DNA of 64,000 bases from Phascolarctobacterium sp. (GCA_003150755.1 QAMT01000013.1:124001-188000); one strand, 5' to 3'. Positions 17,494 to 25,573 are shown, counted from the stretch's first letter. The notes: generated by a model from the sequence alone, not told the origin. Translations and numbers: made by a program.

Positions 17494-17724
17494 AAAAAAA
17501 TTTCCCCGCAATGCCGTCCTGCCCAATGTTTTGAACCTGCATGTGCAGGTGGGTGCCTTCCCGCCTACCGCAATAGTCCCCTCAAGAGGGCTGGATTTTA
17601 ATAGGCGGAGCTCAAATTTCAGGCTCCCTAGGTAAGTGTGTTGGCTCAAAACTAAAAGGCAATGTAACGAAAACACCGCAGGGGAATTTGCTCCAATATA
17701 AGCCCGCATCCAAGCGGACTATCT
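17494..17724 (-). ncRNA. ssrS: 6S RNA
   Basis: Non-coding RNA that binds sigma-A RNA polymerase holoenzyme by mimicking an open promoter. On the minus strand the closing helix pairs AAATTCCCCTGCGG near 17680 with TGCGGGGAAATTT near 17500. The 3' half contains the typical 6S block CACCCACCTGC, hairpin, GCAGGTTCAAAAC, then GGACGGCA. A G+C-rich arm (CCTAGGGAGCC and GAGCTCCGCC) and a central loop separate the halves. The 3' end runs into TTTTTTT. The gene lies beside tcdA-rarA, as bsrA lies beside yrvM-yrvN in Bacillus. Exact ends are estimates; the 5' end may be processed. Confidence 0.85.
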
Positions 17725-17730
17725 ACATAT

Positions 17731-17759
17731 ACTATAACAAAAATCTAATAAAATCACAA
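17731..17759 (-). promoter_or_regulatory. 6S RNA promoter
   Basis: Minus strand -35 TTGTGA (17754-17759), a 17-bp spacer and -10 TATAGT (17731-17736). Transcription should begin near 17724. Confidence 0.75.
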
Positions 17760-17784
17760 GTAGCAACTGGTTTCTTTGCAAAAA

Positions 17785-17815
17785 ATAACAGGACCGTATT
17801 AACGGTCCTGTTATT
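17785..17815 (-). terminator. Intrinsic terminator after yqeY
   Basis: A perfect 13-bp stem AATAACAGGACCG/CGGTCCTGTTATT with a short loop, followed on the minus strand by TTTTTTG. It ends the rpsU-yqeY unit. Confidence 0.9.
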
Positions 17816-17830
17816 AAGCATTGGCTTTAC

Positions 17831-18274
17831 TTACTGTAAAAGTTGTTTTACAATGGCATTGATACGTTTGCCATCGGCACGGCCACCGGCTTTGGCAATA
17901 ACCTTAGGCATTACCTTGCCAATGTCCTTCATGCTGGCTGCGCCCGTTTCGGCAATAACTTCCTTAACAAGGATTTCAAGCTCATCATCTTCCATTGCTG
18001 CCGGAAGATATTTTTGCAGCACTTCAATCTCAGCTTTGGCCTGTTCTATAAGATCGCTGCGGTTGGCTTTCTCAAATTCTGCCAGAGAATCCTGCCGCAT
18101 CTTAACTTCTTTCATCAAAACTGCAATTACTTCGTCTTCAGTAAGTTCTTTTTTGTCATTGATCTCGACGTTTTTGATATTGGCACGCGCCATGCGGATG
18201 GTTTCCAGCGCCACTTTGTTGTGGGCTTTCATGGCCTGCTTCATATCTTCTGTCAGCTGATCTTTAATTGACAT
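17831..18274 (-). CDS. yqeY: GatB/YqeY domain-containing protein
   Basis: A 147-residue YqeY-family protein related to the C-terminal tail domain of GatB, thought to bind tRNA. It has the family N-terminus MSIKDQLTEDMKQAMKAHNK and the central QYLPAAMEDDELEILVKEVI-like region ending with GRADGKRINAIVKQLL. The ATG at 18274 is preferred to the upstream GTG at 18280. It follows rpsU by about 15 bp, the usual rpsU-yqeY pair. Confidence 0.93.
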   Translation of the reverse strand: MSIKDQLTEDMKQAMKAHNKVALETIRMARANIKNVEINDKKELTEDEVIAVLMKEVKMRQDSLAEFEKANRSDLIEQAKAEIEVLQKYLPAAMEDDELEILVKEVIAETGAASMKDIGKVMPKVIAKAGGRADGKRINAIVKQLLQ

Positions 18275-18289
18275 ACACACGCGCCCCCA

Positions 18290-18466
18290 TTATCTGGATT
18301 TACGTTTTCTTGCGGCTTCGGATTTCTTTTTGCGCTGAACGCTAGGTTTTTCGTAGTGTTCGCGTTTTCTAACTTCAGAAAGGATGCCGGCTTTCTGGGT
18401 AGCTCTTTTAAATCTGCGCAGTGCACTGTCAAGAGTTTCGTTTTTGCCAACTTTAATTTCTGCCAT
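18290..18466 (-). CDS. rpsU: 30S ribosomal protein S21
   Basis: A 58-residue basic small-subunit protein. The sequence begins MAEIKVGKNETLDSALRRFK and ends with a lysine/arginine-rich tail, typical of bS21. The ATG at 18466 follows an excellent GGAGGGAGG site; the open frame extends seven codons further but this would include the ribosome site. A near-perfect sigma-A promoter lies 90 bp upstream, with a leader that can fold a stem (TTATATGCTT/AAGCATATAA). Confidence 0.97.
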   Translation of the reverse strand: MAEIKVGKNETLDSALRRFKRATQKAGILSEVRKREHYEKPSVQRKKKSEAARKRKSR

Positions 18467-18555
18467 CTGATCTCCCTCCCTCCACACACTTAGGGAAGTG
18501 TATATACAATTTATATGCTTTGAGAATACTCCGAAGCATATAATCTCACCGTTTA

Positions 18556-18584
18556 ATTATAACTCACGGTACGGTGTTTGTCAA
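18556..18584 (-). promoter_or_regulatory. Consensus sigma-A promoter of rpsU
   Basis: Perfect minus-strand boxes: -35 TTGACA (18579-18584), a 17-bp spacer and -10 TATAAT (18556-18561). The -35 box abuts the stop codon of the upstream HIT gene. Confidence 0.9.
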
Positions 18585-18920
18585 TCAGCACGGAGGCCAG
18601 CCGAGCATTTTACCGCCCAAAAGATGAATGTGCAGATGATGGACGGTCTGCCCGCCTTCGTCGCCGGTATTGACAACGATGCGGAAGCCTTTTTCGTTTA
18701 CGCCGAGCTTTTCGCTGAGCATTTTTACTTTGCCGAGCATGTATTTAACAAGCTCCGGGTCAGCAGTTACGATATTTTCCGTATGCTCCTTCGGAATCAT
18801 CAGTACATGTACCGGTGCAGCCGGGGCGGCATCGCGGATAACAATCATTTTATCGTCTTCGTATACTCTTTCGGAAGGGATTTCTCCAGAAATAATGCGG
18901 CAGAAAACGCAGTCGTTCAT
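18585..18920 (-). CDS. HIT family purine nucleoside phosphoramidase (HinT-like)
   Basis: A 111-residue histidine-triad hydrolase of the HinT branch. It has CVFCRIISGEIPSERVYEDD at the N-terminus with two zinc-type Cys, and the triad HLHIHLLGG near the C-terminus. The substrate is likely aminoacyl-AMP or AMP-lysine type adducts, as known for HinT. It lies between mtaB and rpsU. Confidence 0.95.
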   Translation of the reverse strand: MNDCVFCRIISGEIPSERVYEDDKMIVIRDAAPAAPVHVLMIPKEHTENIVTADPELVKYMLGKVKMLSEKLGVNEKGFRIVVNTGDEGGQTVHHLHIHLLGGKMLGWPPC

Positions 18921-19015
18921 ATTTTTACCTCCTCGCTGTTTAAGGATTTAATGTTAAATTACTAACTTTTATTAAATTCGCCGCGTATATGTAAAATCCT
19001 TTTTAATCCGGCAAA

Positions 19016-20329
19016 TTATTTATTTTTTATAATTTCGCCCAAAAGTTTTTCGCCATCAAACGCAATTATTTTTACAGGCAGGATTTTTCCGCTTAAATTT
19101 TGCCCGTCAGCCGGAACAAATACACGCTGATAATTGCCTGTAAGCCCTTCAAAAAATTCACCGGCAGGCTGCTCAAACAAAACCTCAGCCTTTTTGCCGA
19201 CCATGCCTTCCAAAAAGCTGCGGTGCATAGCTTCGTCAATTTTTCCAAGCACATCCGCGCGTTCTTTTTTTACAGCTTCCGTAACGGCACCGGCAAATTT
19301 TTCGGCAGGCGTGCCCTTGCGGGATGAAAACGGAAAGATGTGCATTTTACTGAAGCCGCAGCTTTCTGCAAATTGGCAGGTTACGGCAAAATCTTCTTCC
19401 GTTTCTCCGGGAAAACCTACAATAACATCTGTTGTAATGGCAATATCGGGCACCGCCGCGCGGATATCCGCCAAAAGCGTTTTAAATTTGCCTGTGGTGT
19501 AAGGGCGGTGCATAGCCTGCAAAATTTTGTCGCAGCCCGATTGCAGCGGCAAGTGCAAATGCCTGCAAAAACGGCTGTCATGCTGCATAAGCTCCAAAAG
19601 CCGAGGTTCTACTTCGACAGATTCCAGCGAGCCAAGGCGCACACGCTGCACGCCGGGCGCTGCCAGGACTGTTTTAACAGCATCGTACAAAGTCGGCCCG
19701 CCGGGATTTTCTTTACCGTAACAGCCAAGATGAATGCCTATAAGCACGATTTCTTTAAAACCGGCATTTACAAGGCGCTGCGTTTCCGTGCGGATTCCTT
19801 CAAGGCTGCGCGAGCGCAGCGGCCCGCGTGCATACGGAATGATGCAGTAGGTGCAGAACTGGTTGCAGCCTTCCTGAATTTTTAAAAAGGCGCGCGTTTT
19901 ATCGGTAATATCACCCGCCGCCATTTCTTCAAACGCAGTGTTAGCAGTAAGTTTGTGCACTGCGTCCAGCGTGTCAACCCGGCGGTGCTGCAAACGTTCT
20001 TCTACCATTTGCACAATCTGCGCCCGGTCCTGGTTGCCAATTATCAAATCCACACCGGCAATGGCCTTTACTTCTTCCGCTGCCGTCTGCGGATAGCAGC
20101 CAGTTACAACAATCAGCGCATCCGGGCGTTTGCGGATAGCGCGGTGAATGGTCTGGCGCGATTTGCGCTGGCCTGTGTTGGTAACGACGCAGGTGTTGAT
20201 GATGTAAACATCGGCGTCACTGTCAAAGCTGACGATTTGATGGCCTGCGCGCAAAAACAGGTTTTCCATGCTGGCGCTGTCGGCCTGATTGACCTTGCAG
20301 CCCAGTGTATAAAATGCAATTTTTGCCAT
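19016..20329 (-). CDS. mtaB: tRNA t6A37 methylthiotransferase MtaB
   Basis: Radical SAM enzyme with two [4Fe-4S] clusters that adds a methylthio group to t6A37. It has 437 residues. The N-terminal UPF0004 domain shows the three auxiliary-cluster Cys in TLGCKVNQ, INTCVVTN and GCYPQTA. The radical SAM core has QEGCNQFCTYCIIPYARG (CxxxCxxC). A TRAM domain closes the C-terminus. It starts 3 bp upstream of the rsmE stop, in the prmA-rsmE-mtaB unit. Together with tcdA it gives the window two t6A-modifying enzymes. Confidence 0.96.
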   Translation of the reverse strand: MAKIAFYTLGCKVNQADSASMENLFLRAGHQIVSFDSDADVYIINTCVVTNTGQRKSRQTIHRAIRKRPDALIVVTGCYPQTAAEEVKAIAGVDLIIGNQDRAQIVQMVEERLQHRRVDTLDAVHKLTANTAFEEMAAGDITDKTRAFLKIQEGCNQFCTYCIIPYARGPLRSRSLEGIRTETQRLVNAGFKEIVLIGIHLGCYGKENPGGPTLYDAVKTVLAAPGVQRVRLGSLESVEVEPRLLELMQHDSRFCRHLHLPLQSGCDKILQAMHRPYTTGKFKTLLADIRAAVPDIAITTDVIVGFPGETEEDFAVTCQFAESCGFSKMHIFPFSSRKGTPAEKFAGAVTEAVKKERADVLGKIDEAMHRSFLEGMVGKKAEVLFEQPAGEFFEGLTGNYQRVFVPADGQNLSGKILPVKIIAFDGEKLLGEIIKNK

Positions 20330-20331
20330 TT

Positions 20332-21066
20332 TCAGCCTCCCAATTCGTCAAATTCGTATAATATTGCAGAAAGAGCCGTCAAGCCTGCGGTTTCTGCACG
20401 CAAAATGCGCCTGCCAAGACTTACCGGCACTGCACCTCCATCACGCGCTTTATTAAGCTCCGCTTCGCTGATGCCGCCTTCCGGGCCGATAATAACCAAA
20501 ATGCTGTCCGTCTGGTCATTGGCGCGCAAGGCCTGTTTCAGTCCCTGTTTATCTTCACACTCGTAAGCAATTATTTTACAGGTGCAGTCACAGGTCTGCA
20601 TCAATTTATCAATCGTCGTTACCGCCGCCACTTCGGGGATAATATCGCGTTTGCTCTGCTTGGCAGCGCTTTCGGCAATCTTCTGCCAGCGCTCCTGCTT
20701 TTTAGCGGCTTTGGCACCGTCATAACGCACCACGCTGTGCTCCATTGCCAGCGGCACAATGCGGCTTACGCCGAGTTCTACTGCTTTTTGGATGATAAAA
20801 TCCATTTTTTCGCCCTTAACCAGCCCCTGCGCCAGGGTAATCTTTACTGCCGGTTCGTGGCTTTCGGCAATAACCTCCAGGCATTTTACAAGCGTGCGCC
20901 CCGGTGCAGTTTCAGTAATTTGTGCCAAAGCAGTTACGCCGTCGTCGCTCACAATCTGCACCTTTTCGCCCGGTTTCATTTTTAAAACCGTATAAATATG
21001 GCGCGCGTCGATGCCGTCTATTTCCATTTCGTCCGCATATGGGCGCGGAATAAAAAATCTGTGCAT
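20332..21066 (-). CDS. rsmE: 16S rRNA (uracil1498-N3)-methyltransferase RsmE
   Basis: SPOUT-class methyltransferase that modifies U1498 of 16S rRNA. It has 244 residues: an N-terminal PUA-like domain (MHRFFIPRPYADEMEIDGID) and a C-terminal trefoil knot with LVIIGPEGGISEAELN and LGRRILRAETA. It overlaps the prmA stop by one base. Confidence 0.96.
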   Translation of the reverse strand: MHRFFIPRPYADEMEIDGIDARHIYTVLKMKPGEKVQIVSDDGVTALAQITETAPGRTLVKCLEVIAESHEPAVKITLAQGLVKGEKMDFIIQKAVELGVSRIVPLAMEHSVVRYDGAKAAKKQERWQKIAESAAKQSKRDIIPEVAAVTTIDKLMQTCDCTCKIIAYECEDKQGLKQALRANDQTDSILVIIGPEGGISEAELNKARDGGAVPVSLGRRILRAETAGLTALSAILYEFDELGG

Positions 21067-22013
21067 TAATCCTCCAGTGCCATCAGCATGGCAACCCAGC
21101 CGCCTTTATGCTTAACGCTTAAAACCTTAACTCCGTTCTGCGCAGCGGCGTTGCGGATATCGTCCTCACGTTCTTCGATAATGCCGCTGGCTAAAAATCT
21201 GCCGTCAGGCTTTAATTTTTTAGCAACGTCGGGCAGCAACATAATAATAATGTCAGCAATAATGTTGGCAATAATGACATCTGCTTTGCCTTCCGTGCCG
21301 TTCAGCAAATCGCCCTGCTTAACAGTAATCTTATCGCTTAAACCGTTGTTGGCAATGTTTTCTTTGGCAATGCGCACCGCGTTGGCGTCAATATCGACGG
21401 CAACAATGTCCTTAGCGCCCAGTTTGGCCGCCGCAATCGCCAAAATCCCGCTGCCGCAGCCAACATCAAATACCTGCGCATCTGGCGTAATAATATCTTC
21501 AAGTGTTTCCATGCACATGCTGGTTGTGTGGTGCGTGCCCGTGCCAAAGGCCATGCCTGGGTCAATCTCTATCACAAGTTCTTCCGGCTTAGCCACATAA
21601 CTCTCCCACGATGGCTTAATAACAAGGCGTTTGCCGATATGCGTTACATGAAAATACTGCTTCCATTCGTTAGCCCAGTCCTGCTCGCACAGTGTGCGGA
21701 ACAGCGGATTGCGGAATACGCACTTTTTGCCGATGCGTTCTTCAACAGCAGCCACCTCGCGCGAAATAAATTCAAGGCGCTCCTGTAATTTTTCGTCATC
21801 GGGATAATAAGCAGTTACCGTTACAACCTCAGTATTTTGCTGCTCCGGAATATCGCACAGCTCCCATGTGCCGCTATTGCGCAGCTGATTTATCAGGAGC
21901 GGGTCCTCCATCGCCACGCCCTGCGCGCCGGCGCTGTACAAAATATCGGCTATTGTATCAGCCTGTTCATGCGTTGTCTGCAAACTGACTTCCGTCCACT
22001 GCATCTCGTTCAC
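21066..22013 (-). CDS. prmA: Ribosomal protein L11 methyltransferase PrmA
   Basis: SAM-dependent methyltransferase that trimethylates L11. It has 315 residues, with an N-terminal substrate-binding domain (1-120) and a class I fold with motif I VFDVGCGSGILAIAAAKLGA and the catalytic-site NIIADIIIMLLPDV. It normally follows dnaJ directly in Firmicutes; here a small convergent RNA/peptide module (22158-22516) is inserted between dnaJ and prmA. Confidence 0.96.
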   Translation of the reverse strand: MNEMQWTEVSLQTTHEQADTIADILYSAGAQGVAMEDPLLINQLRNSGTWELCDIPEQQNTEVVTVTAYYPDDEKLQERLEFISREVAAVEERIGKKCVFRNPLFRTLCEQDWANEWKQYFHVTHIGKRLVIKPSWESYVAKPEELVIEIDPGMAFGTGTHHTTSMCMETLEDIITPDAQVFDVGCGSGILAIAAAKLGAKDIVAVDIDANAVRIAKENIANNGLSDKITVKQGDLLNGTEGKADVIIANIIADIIIMLLPDVAKKLKPDGRFLASGIIEEREDDIRNAAAQNGVKVLSVKHKGGWVAMLMALED

Positions 22014-22157
22014 TCCTCAAAACTTCTCAAACCATAGTAAAAAGATATAAAATTACAACTGTTATCTTATCATACCTGTGCTTAAATGTACATATAAAAT
22101 TAGCAAATCGCCTATTACCCGCTTACGCGGACTAAAAACAACATACATGCGTTTTAT

Positions 22158-22185
22158 TTGACTTTTTGCGCTCATTTGTTATAAT
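22158..22185 (+). promoter_or_regulatory. Promoter of antisense RNA 1
   Basis: Plus strand -35 TTGACT (22158-22163), a 16-bp spacer and a perfect -10 TATAAT (22180-22185). It is the stronger promoter of the module, as expected for an antitoxin RNA. Confidence 0.8.
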
Positions 22186-22191
22186 TATTAT

Positions 22192-22288
22192 AGAAAAACA
22201 AACGGCTGCCGATAGACGGTCAGCCAACAAATTAAGTTACTTAATGATAACCGCTAGTGTTGGGGCACGGCGGTTATCGTTGTTTTTT
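22192..22288 (+). ncRNA. Putative type I antitoxin RNA, copy 1
   Basis: A predicted RNA of about 97 nt from a strong promoter to an intrinsic terminator (stem GATAACCGC/GCGGTTATC, then GTTGTTTTTT). Its 5' part folds the imperfect hairpin GGCTGCCGATAGACGGTCAG. It is transcribed toward, and overlaps, the 3' end of the small peptide mRNA at 22274-22372. The same architecture recurs at 28597-28699. The RNA ends are estimated from the promoter and terminator. Confidence 0.65.
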
Positions 22289-22372
22289 AGATAAATCTCT
22301 TCCGAGGGCATAACCAAAGGAAAATACCGTTATCGTATAACCGATTACGGATAACATATCAAAAACATTCAC
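22274..22372 (-). CDS. Putative type I toxin peptide, copy 1 (holin-like, 32 aa)
   Basis: A 32-residue peptide from a GTG start with GGAGGGG five bases upstream. It is short, hydrophobic in residues 7-24 (core GYTITVFSFGYALG) and ends with a basic tail (KKQR), as in Fst/TxpA/holin-like type I toxins. The longer 75-residue frame runs through leader structure and is not supported. The leader contains CCCTCC elements able to pair with the GGAGGGG ribosome site, predicting autoinhibited translation. The stop codon lies inside the antisense RNA terminator. A near-identical gene lies at 28687-28785. Toxicity is inferred, not shown. Confidence 0.7.
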   Translation of the reverse strand: MNVFDMLSVIGYTITVFSFGYALGRDLSKKQR

Positions 22373-22434
22373 GTTATCCCCTCCTTTCCTGTATTTCAGG
22401 CTTATGCCCGATTTACTTTCCGGAGGGTAATAAG

Positions 22435-22481
22435 CCCTCCGTTGGAGGGCTAACCGCCTACCGTTATGGCAGCACATTTGC
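22435..22481 (-). repeat. Conserved 47-bp toxin leader, copy 1
   Basis: Identical over 47 bp to 28849-28895. Minus strand reads GTGCTGCCATAACGGTAGGC then GGTTAGCC and a CCCTCC-AAC-GGAGGG hairpin. It is the 5' leader of the putative toxin mRNA and shares the core words GCTGCC, ATA, ACGGT and AGCC with the antisense RNA 5' hairpin. Confidence 0.85.
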
Positions 22482-22487
22482 TTATTT

Positions 22488-22516
22488 ATTCTAACAGACA
22501 AATTTATACTTGTAAA
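22488..22516 (-). promoter_or_regulatory. Promoter of toxin mRNA 1
   Basis: Minus strand -35 TTTACA (22511-22516), a 17-bp spacer and -10 TAGAAT (22488-22493), giving a leader of about 108 nt. The boxes start right after the dnaJ terminator. Confidence 0.65.
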
Positions 22517-22521
22517 GATAC

Positions 22522-22552
22522 AAAAAGAGGCTGATTTTTGTTCAGCCTCTTC
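22522..22552 (-). terminator. Intrinsic terminator after dnaJ
   Basis: A 10-bp stem AAGAGGCTGA/TCAGCCTCTT with a 7-base loop and a short T run on the minus strand. It ends the hrcA-grpE-dnaK-dnaJ operon. Confidence 0.85.
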
Positions 22553-22557
22553 TTGTT

Positions 22558-23712
22558 TTATTTAAACAAATCTTTAATTTTGTTCAAAAAGCTTTTTTCT
22601 TCGGGGTTGATGTTGTCCTTACTGATATCGGCAAACTTGCGCAAAGCGTCTTTCTGTTTGTCGTTAAGCTTTTTAGGCACAACAACCTTGATACGTACCA
22701 GCTGGTCGCCGCGATTGCCGCCGCGCAGGCTGGGTATGCCTTTGCCTTTCAGGCGCAGCACCTGGCCCGGCTGCGTTCCTTCCGGAATCTTCATCGTTAC
22801 CTGGCCGTCCAGCGTCGGTACTTTTATCTCATCGCCCAAAGTTGCCTGTACAATGTTAATAGGCACTTCGCATAAAACAGTGTTGCCGTCGCGCTCAAAG
22901 AACTTATGCGGCTTCACATACAGATATACGTAAAGGTCGCCGCTCGGGCCGCCGCGCAGCCCTGCTTCGCCTTCGCCGCTTACGCGCAGGCGCGAACCGT
23001 CATTAACACCGGCCGGAATTTTAACTTTAAGCTTTTTGGTTTTGCGCACCGTACCTGTGCCATGGCATTCATGACAGGGGTCGGTGATGATTTTACCTTC
23101 GCCGTGGCATTTGCTGCAAGGACGTACATTACGCATCTGCCCGAACATGGTGTTCTGCGTAAAACTTACCTGGCCTGTACCGTGGCAGTCAGGGCAGGTT
23201 TCTACCTTGCTGCCGGGCTCTGCGCCGCTGCCCTTGCATTTAGGGCACTGCTCGTCGCGCGTCAGGTTAATTTCGCGTTCTACGCCAAAGGCTGCTTCCT
23301 CAAAGCTGATTTCCATATCAAAGCGCAAATCACTGCCGCGCTGCGGCCCTACCTTGCGGCTGCCGCGGCTGCGCCCGCTGCCGCCGAAGAACATATCAAA
23401 AATGTCCTCCATGCCGCCTGCGCCGCCGCCAAAACCGCTGAAATCAAAACCGCCAAAGCCGCCTGCACCACCGCCGGCCGCGCCGCCCTGAAAGGCTGCA
23501 TGACCGAACTGGTCGTACTGCGCACGTTTTTTCTCATCGCTTAAAACACTGTATGCTTCCGAGCATTCTTTAAACTTTTCCGCAGCATCAGGATTATCCT
23601 TGTTGACATCAGGATGATACTGACGTGCCAGTTTACGATATGCTTTTTTTATCTCGTCTGCCGTTGCGTTTTTAGAAACGCCCAGCACGTCATAGTAATC
23701 TCTTTTTTCCAA
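22558..23712 (-). CDS. dnaJ: Chaperone protein DnaJ
   Basis: Hsp40 co-chaperone of DnaK. The 384-residue type I form has the J domain (residues 5-70) with the HPD motif in YHPDVNKDNPDAAE, a Gly/Phe-rich linker, four CxxCxGxG zinc repeats (CPKCKGSG, CPDCHGTG, CSKCHGEG, CHECHGTG) and the C-terminal substrate-binding domain. It is the last gene of the CIRCE-controlled operon. Confidence 0.98.
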   Translation of the reverse strand: MEKRDYYDVLGVSKNATADEIKKAYRKLARQYHPDVNKDNPDAAEKFKECSEAYSVLSDEKKRAQYDQFGHAAFQGGAAGGGAGGFGGFDFSGFGGGAGGMEDIFDMFFGGSGRSRGSRKVGPQRGSDLRFDMEISFEEAAFGVEREINLTRDEQCPKCKGSGAEPGSKVETCPDCHGTGQVSFTQNTMFGQMRNVRPCSKCHGEGKIITDPCHECHGTGTVRKTKKLKVKIPAGVNDGSRLRVSGEGEAGLRGGPSGDLYVYLYVKPHKFFERDGNTVLCEVPINIVQATLGDEIKVPTLDGQVTMKIPEGTQPGQVLRLKGKGIPSLRGGNRGDQLVRIKVVVPKKLNDKQKDALRKFADISKDNINPEEKSFLNKIKDLFK

Positions 23713-23734
23713 GGTTTACACCATCCTACGCTGA

Positions 23735-25573
23735 TTATTTTTTATCGTCGTCAACAACTTCGGCGTCAACTACATCGTCGTCGGCTTTTTTAGCTTCACC
23801 AGCGCCTGCTGCGCTGCCTGCTTCCGCACCTTTGGCTGCTTCAGTCTGTTTGTACAGCTCTGCGCTCAGTTCATACAAAGGTTTGGTCAGTTCTTCGGTT
23901 GCTTTCTTGATTGCGTCAACGTCGTCGCCTTTCATTTTTTCTTTCAGGGCGTCCATTGCGGTTTTAACTTTGGCAATCAATTCATCGCTGCCTTTGCCTT
24001 CCATGTCTTTGATGGTCTTTTCGGCCTGGTAGCACAGGCTGTCAGCCTGGTTGCGTGCTTCAACAGCCTCTTTGCGTTTTTTATCTGCTTCGGCATTGGC
24101 TTCTGCTTCTTTAACAAGGCGGTCAACTTCATCCTTGTCCAAAGTACCGGAAGAAGTAATGGTAATCTTCTGTTCCTTGCCGGTGCCGAGGTCTTTTGCT
24201 TTAACATTTACAATGCCGTTAGCGTCGATATCGAAGGTAACTTCAATTTTAGGTACTCCGCGCGGTGCAGCCGGGATACCGGACAGTTCAAAACGGCCCA
24301 GGGTCTTGTTATCGGCAGCCATATCGCGTTCGCCTTGCAGTACATGGATATCAACGGAAGGCTGGTTATCGGAATAAGTGGAGAAAATCTGGGATTTAGA
24401 AGTAGGAATCGTAGTGTTGCGGTCAATCATTCTTGTGAAGATGCCGCCTGCGGTTTCAATGCCCAGAGACAGCGGAGTTACATCAAGAAGCAGTACATCT
24501 TTAACTTCGCCTGCAAGTACGCCTGCCTGAATAGCAGCGCCTACTGCAACACATTCATCCGGGTTAATGCCGCGGTGCGGTTCTTTGCCCATGAATTTTT
24601 TAATAGCTTCCTGTACAGCCGGAATACGGGTAGAACCGCCTACCAGCAATACTTTGTTAATGTCGCTTGCGCTGAGGCCTGCATCGCTCATTGCCTGACG
24701 AGTCGGGCCCATGGTGCGTTCAACAAGGTCTGCGGTCATTTCTTCAAATTTAGCGCGGGTAAGGTCCATATCCAGATGTTTCGGGCCATCTGCGCCGGCA
24801 GTAATAAACGGCAGGTTTATGTTGGTGGTCATAACGCCGGACAGTTCGATTTTAGCTTTTTCGGCAGCTTCACGCAAACGCTGCATAGCCATGCGGTCGT
24901 TGGAAAGGTCGATGCCTTCAGCTTTCTTGAATTCGTCAACCATCCAGTCGATAATGCGCTGGTCAAAGTCATCGCCGCCAAGGTGGGTATCGCCGTTGGT
25001 AGCTTTAACTTCAAATACGCCGTCGCCTACATCAAGGATAGATACATCGAAGGTGCCGCCGCCAAGGTCGTAAACCATAACAGTGTGGTCTTCGCTCTTA
25101 TCAATGCCGTAAGCAAGTGCTGCGGCAGTAGGTTCGTTGATGATACGCAGAACTTCAAGGCCTGCAATTCTGCCTGCGTCCTTGGTTGCCTGGCGCTGGC
25201 TGTCAGAGAAGTAAGCCGGTACGGTAATAACTGCCTGGCTTACGGTTTCGCCGAGGTATTTTTCAGCGTCAGCTTTCAGTTTTTGCAGAATCATTGCGGA
25301 AATTTCTTCCGGGGAATATTTTTTGCCGTCAATTTCTACACGGTAATCAGTGCCCATGTGGCGTTTGATAGAACTGATGGTTCTGTCCGGGTTAGAAACT
25401 GCCTGGCGTTTTGCCAGCTGGCCTACAAGGCGCTCGCCGTTTTTGGAAAAACCAACAACGGACGGGGTCAGCCTGCTGCCTTCCTGGTTAGTGATGACGG
25501 TCGGTTCGCCGCCTTCCATAACAGCTACTACAGAGTTTGTAGTACCTAAGTCAATACCAATTACTTTAGACAT
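23735..25573 (-). CDS. dnaK: Molecular chaperone DnaK (Hsp70)
   Basis: ATP-dependent chaperone of 612 residues. It begins MSKVIGIDLGTTNSVVAVME and has the ATPase motifs VYDLGGGTFDVSIL and VLLVGGSTRIPAVQ, then the DVTPLSLGIET linker-side motif, a substrate-binding domain and an acidic C-terminal tail rich in A/E/D. The ATG at 25573 is set by GAGGAGG just upstream; the frame extends six codons further but covers that site. It lacks the insert found in proteobacterial DnaK N-termini, consistent with Firmicutes. Confidence 0.98.
   Translation of the reverse strand: MSKVIGIDLGTTNSVVAVMEGGEPTVITNQEGSRLTPSVVGFSKNGERLVGQLAKRQAVSNPDRTISSIKRHMGTDYRVEIDGKKYSPEEISAMILQKLKADAEKYLGETVSQAVITVPAYFSDSQRQATKDAGRIAGLEVLRIINEPTAAALAYGIDKSEDHTVMVYDLGGGTFDVSILDVGDGVFEVKATNGDTHLGGDDFDQRIIDWMVDEFKKAEGIDLSNDRMAMQRLREAAEKAKIELSGVMTTNINLPFITAGADGPKHLDMDLTRAKFEEMTADLVERTMGPTRQAMSDAGLSASDINKVLLVGGSTRIPAVQEAIKKFMGKEPHRGINPDECVAVGAAIQAGVLAGEVKDVLLLDVTPLSLGIETAGGIFTRMIDRNTTIPTSKSQIFSTYSDNQPSVDIHVLQGERDMAADNKTLGRFELSGIPAAPRGVPKIEVTFDIDANGIVNVKAKDLGTGKEQKITITSSGTLDKDEVDRLVKEAEANAEADKKRKEAVEARNQADSLCYQAEKTIKDMEGKGSDELIAKVKTAMDALKEKMKGDDVDAIKKATEELTKPLYELSAELYKQTEAAKGAEAGSAAGAGEAKKADDDVVDAEVVDDDKK

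Noticed and set aside
17485..17709. N-terminal extension of tcdA
   Set aside because: The open frame runs through the 6S RNA; the GGAGG site and the E1 fold both begin at 17484.
22373..22501. 75-residue version of toxin peptide 1
   Set aside because: The extension is not conserved in copy 2, overlaps the structured leader and the promoter, and lacks a ribosome site.
24335..25549. 404-codon plus-strand frame opposite dnaK
   Set aside because: Shadow of the dnaK codon pattern; no promoter or ribosome site and composition unlike a protein.
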